Assembly: GCA_964458575.1 (NCBI GenBank)
Contig: CAYWMD010000002.1
Location: 161,169 to 225,168, forward strand
Reading direction: 5' to 3'
Source of the DNA: CAYWMD01 sp964458575
Lineage (GTDB): Bacteria; Verrucomicrobiota; Verrucomicrobiia; Limisphaerales; JADLHS01
DNA: 64,000 nt
In this document: positions 49,856 to 57,924 of the stretch, piece after piece
Layout of the letters: the number at the start of each line of letters is the position of its first letter
Position numbering within the stretch: position 1 is the stretch's first letter
Program-made: the position numbers and the translations under genes
Notes under the pieces: model-generated
Seen by the model: the letters and a program-made list of their open reading frames with translations, nothing else
Database searches by the model: none
What the model was told of the DNA's origin: nothing

Positions 49856-52396
49856 TCAAACCTTCACCGGCGCCGCACCGGCCGTTTCCACGGTCACCTG
49901 CGAGCCGATCGCCGGCCGCTGGCCCTTGTGCCACCACAGCACAATCGCACTGGCGATGTAGATGCTCGAATACGTGCCGGTCAGAATGCCGACCAGAAAC
50001 GCGAAGGCGAAATCGTTGATCGCGCCGCCGCCGAAAATGTACAGGGACAGCGTGGCCAGGAACACCGTGCCGGAGGTGATGATGGTGCGGCTCAACGTCT
50101 GGTTCATGGCGTAGTTCATCAGTTCGCGGAACGTGCCCCGCACACCCAGTTTCAAATCCTCGCGAATACGATCGAAGATGACGATGGTGTCGTTGATGGA
50201 AAAGCCGATGATGGTGAGGAAGGCCGCCACGGTGGTGGCGTTGAACTGATGGCCGGCCAGGAAATACCAGCCCGAGGTCATCAAAATGTCGTGGAGGATG
50301 GCAATCACCGCGCCCACCGCGAAGGAGAACTCGTAACGGAACGCGACATACACCAGGATGCCGAACATCGCGAGGATTGCCGCCAGGATGGCCGTGCGCT
50401 GGATTTCCCGACCCACCGTGGGGCCGACATGGTTGATGCTCAACACCTCGAAGCGAGCGTCGGGAAACTCTGACTTGAGTTGCGCGATCACCCGCGCCGA
50501 TGCCTGGTCCGCGCCGGCGTCGCCGGTGGCGCCGGGCAGGGCGCGGATCGTGACCCCCAGCGTGCGGACGCCGGTGTTCAGTTCCCGCTGGTAACCCACG
50601 AGCGGCCCGGCTCCCGCCGCCTTCTCCACCGCCGCGCGGATTTTGTCCACGCCGATGTCCTGCGACTGGTCGAAGCTCAGGCGGATGGAATCGCCACCCG
50701 TGAACTCCACGCCCAGCACATCCATGCCGCGGCCGAAGATGCCGTAGCCGTTGCCAATGAAGATCAGGAGCCACGAACACGCGAACGCGGGAATGGCCCA
50801 GCGGAGAAAATTTATTTTGGTGTCGCGGATGATGTGCAGCATCCTAAGGCTCTTCAGCCAGTTCTTCGCCAGCAACCAGTCGAACATGAGCCGCGTCACC
50901 ACCAAGGCCGTGAACATGCTCACGCTCACGCCGATGGTCAGGGTCACGCCGAATCCCTTCACCGGGCCGGTGCCCATGAAGATGAGGATGACCGACGAGA
51001 TCAGGGTCGTCAGGTTCGTGTCGAAGATCGTGCCAAAGGCCTTGTCGTAGCCGGCATTCAACGCGCCGCGCAAGGATTTGCCGGCGGCGAGTTCCTCCCG
51101 GATGCGCTCGAAGATGAGCACGTTGGCGTCCACCGCCATGCCGATGGTGAGCACAATGCCGGCGATGCCCGGCAGGGTGAGGGTGGTATTGATCGAGCAC
51201 ATCACGCCGAGCAGGATGATGATGTTCAACACCAGCGCGACATTGGCCACGGCGCCCGCGAACAAATAATAGACCAGCATGAAGCCCGCGACGGCGATGA
51301 CGCCGTAAATCGCGGCCTGGATGCCGCTGCGGATCGAATCTTTGCCCAAGGTCGGGTCCACGTCGTTCTGATAAACCAAGCTCAACGGAGCGCGCAGCGG
51401 GTTTTCGAGGACGTTCGCCAGTTCGAAGGCTTCGCGCAGATCAAAGCTGCCGGTGATTTGTCCGCGGCCGGTTTCGATGGGGCTGTTGATGCGCGGGGCG
51501 GAATACAGCTCGCCGTCCAGCACGATGGCGAGCCGGCGGCCCACGTTGTCACGGGTCACCTCGCCGAAGAGCGTGGTGCCCTCCGAGTTGAGCGTGAAAT
51601 CAATTTCCGGCTCGCCCAGATTGCCGCGGACCACCATCGCGTGCTTGATGATGCTGCCGGTCAGGCCGCGCTCCGCCTTCTTTTTGACGATGACCTCGGT
51701 GAGTTCCTCGCGTCCGCCCACGCCGCGCTCCTTGCGCTTGAGCAATTCATAGCCGGGCGGGATTTCCCCGTTCTTGATCAGTTCGTCGCTGTTTTCATGC
51801 ACCAGCCGGAATTCGAGAAACGCGGCGCGCTGAATCTGTTTTTGCGCGCTTTCCTTGTCGGACTCGGACAGGCCGGGCAACTGGATCATGATGCGGTTGT
51901 CGCCCTCCGGTTGGATGATCGGTTCGGCCACGCCGAAGCGGTCCACGCGGCGGCGCAACACCTCGACGGCCTGGGACAGCGCGCTGCTGGCGTCCTGCAC
52001 GTTCGCCAGTTGGTTGGTTTGCATCTCCACGACGAACATCGTTCCGCCCTGGAGGTCAATGCCCAGCTTGATGCGTCCGGAGGCTTCGCGTTGCAGCCGG
52101 TTGAGAATGTAGGTGGTAGGATACAGTTCATTCTTCGCTGGGAACATCAGGAAATACCTGCTGATGTCATTGGTCCCGATGGCCGTCTGGAGATTGCGGT
52201 AAGCCCGGTCCGGATGCGCTTTCTGCAACTCCCGGGCCTGGTAAACGATGTTGGAAAAAGTGGCGTCGGCCCCCCGGGCGCGCTCCTGAAACACCTGCAC
52301 CAGATCGCGCGAGGTGGGCGGATACATGAAGTAAAGCGCCAAGCCCAGGGGCAGGCAGACAAAGAAAACGAACCGCCAGAAGAATTGCTGTTTCAT
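49856..52396 (-). CDS. secDF: Protein translocase SecDF fusion
   Basis: 846 residues. SecD part: transmembrane helix 1 (FFWRFVFFVCLPLGLALYFM), a periplasmic P1 domain (LGIDLQGGTMFVVEMQTNQL...), then GIAGIVLTIGMAVDANVLIF and FGVTLTIGVSVSMFTALVVT. SecF part: begins about residue 520, with its own P1-like domain and FLTIIGFSINDTIVIFDRIR. Each half shows six membrane segments. SecDF uses the proton gradient to complete protein export. yajC lies 8 bases upstream. ATG 52396 starts the SecD N-terminus. Confidence 0.95.
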   Translation of the reverse strand: MKQQFFWRFVFFVCLPLGLALYFMYPPTSRDLVQVFQERARGADATFSNIVYQARELQKAHPDRAYRNLQTAIGTNDISRYFLMFPAKNELYPTTYILNRLQREASGRIKLGIDLQGGTMFVVEMQTNQLANVQDASSALSQAVEVLRRRVDRFGVAEPIIQPEGDNRIMIQLPGLSESDKESAQKQIQRAAFLEFRLVHENSDELIKNGEIPPGYELLKRKERGVGGREELTEVIVKKKAERGLTGSIIKHAMVVRGNLGEPEIDFTLNSEGTTLFGEVTRDNVGRRLAIVLDGELYSAPRINSPIETGRGQITGSFDLREAFELANVLENPLRAPLSLVYQNDVDPTLGKDSIRSGIQAAIYGVIAVAGFMLVYYLFAGAVANVALVLNIIILLGVMCSINTTLTLPGIAGIVLTIGMAVDANVLIFERIREELAAGKSLRGALNAGYDKAFGTIFDTNLTTLISSVILIFMGTGPVKGFGVTLTIGVSVSMFTALVVTRLMFDWLLAKNWLKSLRMLHIIRDTKINFLRWAIPAFACSWLLIFIGNGYGIFGRGMDVLGVEFTGGDSIRLSFDQSQDIGVDKIRAAVEKAAGAGPLVGYQRELNTGVRTLGVTIRALPGATGDAGADQASARVIAQLKSEFPDARFEVLSINHVGPTVGREIQRTAILAAILAMFGILVYVAFRYEFSFAVGAVIAILHDILMTSGWYFLAGHQFNATTVAAFLTIIGFSINDTIVIFDRIREDLKLGVRGTFRELMNYAMNQTLSRTIITSGTVFLATLSLYIFGGGAINDFAFAFLVGILTGTYSSIYIASAIVLWWHKGQRPAIGSQVTVETAGAAPVKV

Positions 52397-52404
52397 GGGT
52401 GAAT

Positions 52405-52758
52405 TCAATCGGCGGCGGGTTTGCCGGCGCGTTCGGTGATTTCCGCGATGGCGGACTTGGCGATTTCCAGTTTGGCGTCCGCCGAGCGAAGGGTGAGGGT
52501 TTTTTCCCGCACGGTCAGCACGACGCCGAGGATGCCGCCGTTGGTAAGGATCTTGTCGCCGGGCGCCACGGTCTTGAGCAGGGCGGCGTGTTCCTTGGCC
52601 TTCTTCTGCTGCGGGCGGAACAGCAAAAAGTAAAACATGACGCCCATGAGCGCCAGCATGCCGAACGTGCTGAACATTTGAGCTTTCGGGTCGGCCTGGG
52701 TGCCGGGCGCGGGCGGCGCTCCCAGCGCAAGCATCGTGTGCGCGTAATTCAAGTCCAT
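52405..52758 (-). CDS. yajC: Preprotein translocase subunit YajC
   Basis: 117 residues, one transmembrane segment (FSTFGMLALMGVMFYFLLFR) followed by PQQKKAKEHAALL and DKILTNGGILGVVLTVREKT. Classical YajC of the SecDF-YajC complex. First gene of the run to secDF. Confidence 0.95.
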   Translation of the reverse strand: MDLNYAHTMLALGAPPAPGTQADPKAQMFSTFGMLALMGVMFYFLLFRPQQKKAKEHAALLKTVAPGDKILTNGGILGVVLTVREKTLTLRSADAKLEIAKSAIAEITERAGKPAAD

Positions 52759-53068
52759 ATTTCGATAAATGGGCGCTCAATCTAAAGAAGCGACCGCGTT
52801 TGGCAAGCGGCAAAGACGAGGCACAGAAGCCCGCGGTTCCAAACCCGAGGAAGGCTTTATCGCTCAACCGGAAGATGTTCGCACGGCGACCCAAGTCGGC
52901 GAGCCGCCGCGTTCCTAGTTCCGGAGACCTGGGTTCTGAGGCTTGATGATTCCTTGGGGCTTGCAACTTGAGTTCCGGGCTTCGGCCGGTTCCGCGGCGC
53001 GAAATTTGGGCTTTCAACCGCTCCACAACGCGGCATCATCAAGGCACACGACAACTCGTTGACCGGCG
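52759..53068. other. Divergent promoter region between yajC and the hybrid kinase
   Basis: 310 bases. On one strand the stretch from about 52915 to 52985 has loose units (AGTTCCGGAGACCTGGGTTC, CTTGAGTTCCGGGCTTC) that recall family-B repeats. Promoters of both flanking genes must lie here but no clear -10/-35 or sigma-28 pair was found. Confidence 0.4.
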
Positions 53069-55408
53069 ATGAACCCTTTTTCCAGTTTGCGGATTCGACT
53101 GGTGAGCACCGTCCTCGTGGCGATTATCCCGGTGCTCGCGCTGATGTTCTTCACGGAGTTGAACAAGGATTGGCTCGCCTTTCTGATGGGGCTGCTGGCC
53201 CTGATTGCGGCGTGGTTTGGCGGCGAACGGTTTATCCTGCGCCAGATCCGCGTCATCCTGGACACCACGAAGAAACTTGCCCGCGGCGATCTGGCCAGCC
53301 GGACGCAAATGGGAACCGCCGAAGGGGAACTCGGCGAACTGGCGCGGGCGGTGGACCACATGGCGGAGTCACTCCAACTCCGCGCCAGGCAATCCGACGA
53401 AGCCGAGCGGACGTTGTTGAACCGCGCCCTGCAACAAACCGTCGTGGCGGCGATCGGCCAGTTCGCGCTCATCACCAACGATTTCAAAGGCCTGCTGGAA
53501 CAGGCCGGTATGCTGGTCGCGCAAACGTTGGGGGTTGAGTTCTCGCACATTCTCGAACTCCGGCCCGATGGCCAGACCTTTCTCCTGCGCGCCGGGGTGG
53601 GCTGGAAACCGGGCAACGTGGGCGCGGCCACGCTCGACGCCCGGCGCGATTCGCAGGCGGGTTTTACGTTGAACAGCGGCGAGCCCGTCGTCATCGCGGA
53701 CTTCCGCACTGAGACCCGGTTCCAAGCCCCGTCCTTGCTGGTCGAGCACGGGGTCGTCAGCGGCGTCAGCGTCGCCATCGCCACGCGGCAGCAGCCGTTC
53801 GGGGTGCTCGGGGCCTACACGGCGCAGCCGAGGAATTTTACCGGCGACGAGGTTCATTTCATGTTGTCCGTCGCCACGGCACTGGCCATGGCGGCTGAAC
53901 GCATGCGCGCGGAAGCCGAAATGCAAAAGCTGGCGGCGTTTACCCAGTTGAACCCCAACGCGGCGCTCGAACTTTCGCCCGATGGCACGATCACCTACTT
54001 CAACGATGCTGCGCTCAAGCTGGCTCTGTCGGTGCACAAGGAACATCCGCGCGCGATTCTGCCCCCGAACATCGTGGACATCGTCCAGAACACCCTCGCG
54101 ACCAGGGAGAGCCGCGCCCGGGTCGAATCCAGGGTGGAGCGCCGGACCCTCTCTTGGGCCTTCCACCCGGTCACGGCGAGCCAGGTGGTGCATTGCTACG
54201 TGGAAGACATCACCGAGCGTCTCAATCTGGAGGAGCAGTTGCGCCAGTCGCAGAAAATGGAATCCATCGGCCAGCTTGCCGCGGGCGTGGCCCACGACTT
54301 CAACAACATGCTCACGATCATCCAGGGGCACTCGGGCATCTTGATGGCGAAGCCGAACCTGCCGCCCGAGATGTTCGACTCCGCCCAGGCGGTGTACTTC
54401 GCGTCCGAACGCGCCGCCGGGCTGACGCGCCAGTTGCTGATGTTCAGCCGGCGAAACGTCATGCAGCCGAAGCCGCTGGATGTGCGCGAGGTCGTGGGCA
54501 ACATGACCAAGATGCTCAAGCGGCTGCTGGGCGAAACCATCGAGCTGGAGTTCGTCCCGCCCGCAAATCTTCCCCAGGTTCACGGCGACACCGGCATGCT
54601 GGAACAGGTCGTCATGAATCTTTCCGTCAATGCCCGCGATGCCATGCCGGGCGGGGGGACACTAACCATCAGCGTCAACCCGGTGCAAATCACCGACGCC
54701 TACCTGCAAACGCACCCCGAAGCGCGCGAAGGGAACTTTGTCTGCCTGCGGGTCACGGACACCGGTGTGGGCATGGACACTGCGGTCATCAATCGCATTT
54801 TCGAACCGTTCTTCACCACGAAGGAAGTCGGCAAGGGCACCGGACTCGGGTTGGCGACCGTCTATGGCATCGTCAAACAACACGAAGGCTGGATCGAGGT
54901 CCTCAGCCAGGTTGGCAAGGGCAGCACCTTCAACGTCTTTCTGCCAGCGCGGGAAGAAAGCGTGCCGACGGGCTCGACGGGAACGGATCCGACTGCATTC
55001 CTGCGCGGCGGAACGGAGACGATTCTGGTTGTGGAGGACGAACCGGTCCTGCGTGACATGGCCCACCTGATTCTGGAGGAGTTGGGCTACCGCATCCTGG
55101 ACGCGTCCAACGGCCGGGAAGCACTGGCGGTTTGGGAACAACGGGCCGGCCAGATTGACCTCCTGCTTACGGACATGGTCATGCCGGAAAAAATGTCCGG
55201 GGTGGAACTGGCCGAGAAACTTCTGGCCCAAAAACCGGACTTGAAGGTCATCTTCACCAGCGGCTACACGGTGGATGAAATGGGCGATGTATTTCTCGCC
55301 CGCCGCAACGCGCGGTTTCTGCAAAAACCTTACACCCGAAAACATCTGGCCCGTACGGTCCGACAGGCGCTGGACAAACAAGCGGCGACAAACGGATCAG
55401 CATCCTAA
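53069..55408 (+). CDS. Membrane hybrid sensor histidine kinase (HAMP-GAF-PAS-HK-REC)
   Basis: 779 residues. Two transmembrane segments (about 10-30 and 35-50), HAMP-like linker (about 55-110), GAF (120-280), PAS (290-385). HisKA with His409 in [20 protein letters not shown]. ATPase with [40 protein letters not shown]. Receiver (about 650-779) with VVEDEP, Asp in LLLTDMVMPEKMSGVELA and Lys in RFLQKPY. Its stop overlaps that of the convergent proS by 4 bases. The GAF/PAS sensor ligands are unknown. Confidence 0.87.
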   Translation: MNPFSSLRIRLVSTVLVAIIPVLALMFFTELNKDWLAFLMGLLALIAAWFGGERFILRQIRVILDTTKKLARGDLASRTQMGTAEGELGELARAVDHMAESLQLRARQSDEAERTLLNRALQQTVVAAIGQFALITNDFKGLLEQAGMLVAQTLGVEFSHILELRPDGQTFLLRAGVGWKPGNVGAATLDARRDSQAGFTLNSGEPVVIADFRTETRFQAPSLLVEHGVVSGVSVAIATRQQPFGVLGAYTAQPRNFTGDEVHFMLSVATALAMAAERMRAEAEMQKLAAFTQLNPNAALELSPDGTITYFNDAALKLALSVHKEHPRAILPPNIVDIVQNTLATRESRARVESRVERRTLSWAFHPVTASQVVHCYVEDITERLNLEEQLRQSQKMESIGQLAAGVAHDFNNMLTIIQGHSGILMAKPNLPPEMFDSAQAVYFASERAAGLTRQLLMFSRRNVMQPKPLDVREVVGNMTKMLKRLLGETIELEFVPPANLPQVHGDTGMLEQVVMNLSVNARDAMPGGGTLTISVNPVQITDAYLQTHPEAREGNFVCLRVTDTGVGMDTAVINRIFEPFFTTKEVGKGTGLGLATVYGIVKQHEGWIEVLSQVGKGSTFNVFLPAREESVPTGSTGTDPTAFLRGGTETILVVEDEPVLRDMAHLILEELGYRILDASNGREALAVWEQRAGQIDLLLTDMVMPEKMSGVELAEKLLAQKPDLKVIFTSGYTVDEMGDVFLARRNARFLQKPYTRKHLARTVRQALDKQAATNGSAS

Positions 55409-57126
55409 CCGGCAGGGCTTCGCACCAGCGCCAGCACGCGGGCTACAGCCTCGTCAATCTGCAACGGCAGGACGGCCCCGCCGCGCGGTTTGACCTCCAC
55501 CTCACCTTTGGCGAGCGATTTCTCCCCGATGCTGATGCGGACGGGAAACCCGACCAGGTCGGCATCCTTGAACTTCACCCCCGGCCGGTCGTCGCGGTCG
55601 TCCAGCATGACCTCCACGCCCTGGGCCGTTAGTTCGGCGTAATAGCGTTCGGCGAGTTTCATGCCGGCGTTGTCCGGCGCGACGTTCAACGGCGTGATGC
55701 AAACTTGGTAGGGCGCAACGCTCATCGGCCAGATGATGCCGTCCTTGTCGTTGCACTGCTCGATGACCGCCTGCAACGTGCGCGTGACGCCGATGCCGTA
55801 ACAGCCCATGACCGCCGGCTGGCGCGCGCCGGTCTCGTCCAGATAATGCGCGCCGAGTTTCTCGCTGTACTTTGTGCCGAGTTTGAACACATGGCCGACC
55901 TCGATGGCCCGTCGAATCTTCAACGGCTTGGCGCATTTGACACAGGGCTCCCCGGCCGTGACGGTTCGCAAGTCAAACCACTGGGTCACCCGGATATCGC
56001 GTTCGATGGAGACGTTGCGAAGGTGGAAGCCGTCTTCGTTCGCACCGGTGGTCATGTCGTTCGCCCCCCGCAAGCGTTCGTCCGCGTAAACCTTCACGTC
56101 GGCCGGAACATTCGCCACCGCGCCCAGCGAACCGGGCTTCGCACCGAGGGTTGCGGCACATTCCTCGGGTGTTGCCGGGCGCGCGGCCACCGCGCCCGTC
56201 CGGGCCATGAGTTTGGTCTCGTTCAACTGATCGTCGCCGCGCACAAGAATCAAAATGGGCTTCGAGTCGGCAAGGTAAACGAGCGTCTTGATCTGGCGAT
56301 TGGCCGGCACGCTGTAAGGCGCCTTGCTCAACGCCTCGATGGTCACGACCCCGGGTGTGGCAAACCTTTCCACGGGGGCGCCAATTTCGCGGGCGGCCGT
56401 TTTGGGAAGGCCGCTGGTTGCTTTCTCAACGTTCGCCGCGTAGCCACAGGCTTCGCAGTAAGCGACTTCGTTCTCGCCGGTTTCGGCGGGAATCATGAAT
56501 TCGTGCGAGTGGCTGCCGCCGATGACGCCGGTATCGGCTTCAACCGGGAACGCCTTCAAACCGCAGCGCGCAAAGATGCGCGTGTAGGCGTCGTACATCT
56601 TCTGGTAACTGGCCTGTGCGGCGGCGTCGCTCACGTCGAAGCTGTAGGCGTCCTTCATGATGAATTCGCGGGCGCGCATCAGGCCGAACCGTGGGCGGAT
56701 TTCGTCCCGGAATTTCACCTGAATTTGATAAAAGTTCTTGGGCAACTGGCGGTAGGAATTGATCTCCGCGGCGACGAGCAGGGTGATGACCTCTTCATGG
56801 GTCGGGCCGAGCACCCATTCCTTTTTGGACCGGTCGCGGACCTTGTAAAGCACCTCGGCGGCGGTTTCGTAGCGACCGCTTTGCTGCCAGATCTCCGGCG
56901 GTTGCAAGGCGGGCATGAGGACTTCGATGCCGCCGGCGCGGTCCATCTCCTCGCGGACGATTTGTTCGACCTTGCGCAAGGCCCGCAGACCCAGCGGCAG
57001 GAACGTATAGACGCCGCCGGCCAGCTTGCGGAGCAGTCCGGCGCGCAGCAGGAGTTTGTGGGAAACGATTTCCGCGTCCGCGGGAGCTTCGCGGAGCGTG
57101 GGGATCAACGTTTGAGTCCAGCGCAT
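55405..57126 (-). CDS. proS: Prolyl-tRNA synthetase (bacterial type)
   Basis: 573 residues, class II synthetase attaching proline to tRNA-Pro. Motif 1 region (LRKVEQIVREEMDRAGGIEV), motif 2 (NFYQIQVKFRDEIRPRFGLM), and motif 3 (GCYGIGVTRTLQAVIEQ) are present. A YbaK-type editing insertion of about 180 residues (around VNVEKA... to NETKLMARTGAVAARPATPE) lies between motifs 2 and 3, as usual for the bacterial form. The C-terminal anticodon-binding domain ends VARVLALVRSPAG. A palindromic repeat starts 11 bases upstream. Confidence 0.96.
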   Translation of the reverse strand: MRWTQTLIPTLREAPADAEIVSHKLLLRAGLLRKLAGGVYTFLPLGLRALRKVEQIVREEMDRAGGIEVLMPALQPPEIWQQSGRYETAAEVLYKVRDRSKKEWVLGPTHEEVITLLVAAEINSYRQLPKNFYQIQVKFRDEIRPRFGLMRAREFIMKDAYSFDVSDAAAQASYQKMYDAYTRIFARCGLKAFPVEADTGVIGGSHSHEFMIPAETGENEVAYCEACGYAANVEKATSGLPKTAAREIGAPVERFATPGVVTIEALSKAPYSVPANRQIKTLVYLADSKPILILVRGDDQLNETKLMARTGAVAARPATPEECAATLGAKPGSLGAVANVPADVKVYADERLRGANDMTTGANEDGFHLRNVSIERDIRVTQWFDLRTVTAGEPCVKCAKPLKIRRAIEVGHVFKLGTKYSEKLGAHYLDETGARQPAVMGCYGIGVTRTLQAVIEQCNDKDGIIWPMSVAPYQVCITPLNVAPDNAGMKLAERYYAELTAQGVEVMLDDRDDRPGVKFKDADLVGFPVRISIGEKSLAKGEVEVKPRGGAVLPLQIDEAVARVLALVRSPAG

Positions 57127-57136
57127 GAACAGGTTT

Positions 57137-57222
57137 CCAATTTACGATTGCCGATTTACGATTTGCACGACGCGGGAGCTTCCGGGCGCGCGCCCGGCTC
57201 GTCAATCGCAAATCGTGCGTGG
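57137..57222 (+). repeat. Palindromic repeat family C
   Basis: CCAATTTACGATTGCCGATT starts the left part. ACGATTTGC (57158-57166) pairs with GCAAATCGT (57208-57216), and the centre holds a perfect 16-base palindrome CCGGGCGCGCGCCCGG (57182-57197). It lies in the divergent space between proS and the 43-residue gene. Confidence 0.7.
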
Positions 57223-57305
57223 ACGTTGCGGACGGTCGAAACGTCATGCGTCCGGGTGCATGGTCGCAGTTGCATTCGGGGCGGGATCTTCCTATCTTCA
57301 GGTCC

Positions 57306-57437
57306 ATGAACTGCTTGACGAGGCAGGAACAATTGGTTCTCTGTATTGTTCTTGGGCTGCTGTTGACGGGCTGGGCGGTGAAGACGTATCGCACCGCGCA
57401 CCCGGCGCAACCCCTGGCCGGGGCGGTGGATAATTAA
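57306..57437 (+). CDS. 43-residue membrane peptide
   Basis: Product of 43 residues with one transmembrane segment (EQLVLCIVLGLLLTGWAV), short cytosolic N-terminus and basic KTYRTAH after it. Directly before the Minf_1886-family gene, 1 base apart. Function unknown. Conservation of the pair is suspected from experience with related genomes, but was not checked. Confidence 0.5.
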   Translation: MNCLTRQEQLVLCIVLGLLLTGWAVKTYRTAHPAQPLAGAVDN

Positions 57438-57438
57438 G

Positions 57439-57867
57439 ATGCAAGAAGTCTCTTTCGAGGAATCGCTGGAAAAAATTCTGGCCCGGGACGCGCGCTACCA
57501 GCGCGACGCCTATCTCTTTTTGCGCGAGGCGCTCGACTACACCCAGAAACTGGTCGGCAAGGAAAACGGCGGACGGGTCCGGCATGTCACGGGCCAGGAA
57601 TTGCTGGATGGCATCCGGCGATTCGCGCTCGAGCAGTTTGGCCCGATGGTGATCACCGTGTTCGAGGAATGGGGAGTGCGTACCTGTGGCGACTTTGGCG
57701 AAATTGTGTTCAACATGCTCGAGACCGGCCTCCTGGCAAAGACGGCGCAAGACTCACGAGCCGATTTTGAGGGCGGTTATGATTTCAAGGACGCGTTTCA
57801 AAAGCCGTTTCGCCCGTCGGCCAAAGAAGGCGTCGCTGCTCCCGAACCCCGACCCGCGAGGGTTTAG
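57439..57867 (+). CDS. Minf_1886-family protein
   Basis: 142 residues. EESLEKILARDARYQRDAYL, FLREALDYTQKLVGKEN, VTGQELLDGIRRFALEQFGP and FGEIVFNMLETGLLAKTAQD fit the uncharacterised family named after Minf_1886, common in Planctomycetes and Verrucomicrobia. Soluble, no catalytic motif. One base after the 43-residue peptide gene. The role is unknown. Confidence 0.72.
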   Translation: MQEVSFEESLEKILARDARYQRDAYLFLREALDYTQKLVGKENGGRVRHVTGQELLDGIRRFALEQFGPMVITVFEEWGVRTCGDFGEIVFNMLETGLLAKTAQDSRADFEGGYDFKDAFQKPFRPSAKEGVAAPEPRPARV

Positions 57868-57924
57868 CGCCATTTCCCACGTGGCCATGTTTTCCGTTTC
57901 ATTTCCGTGCCGCAGCGCAGCCCT

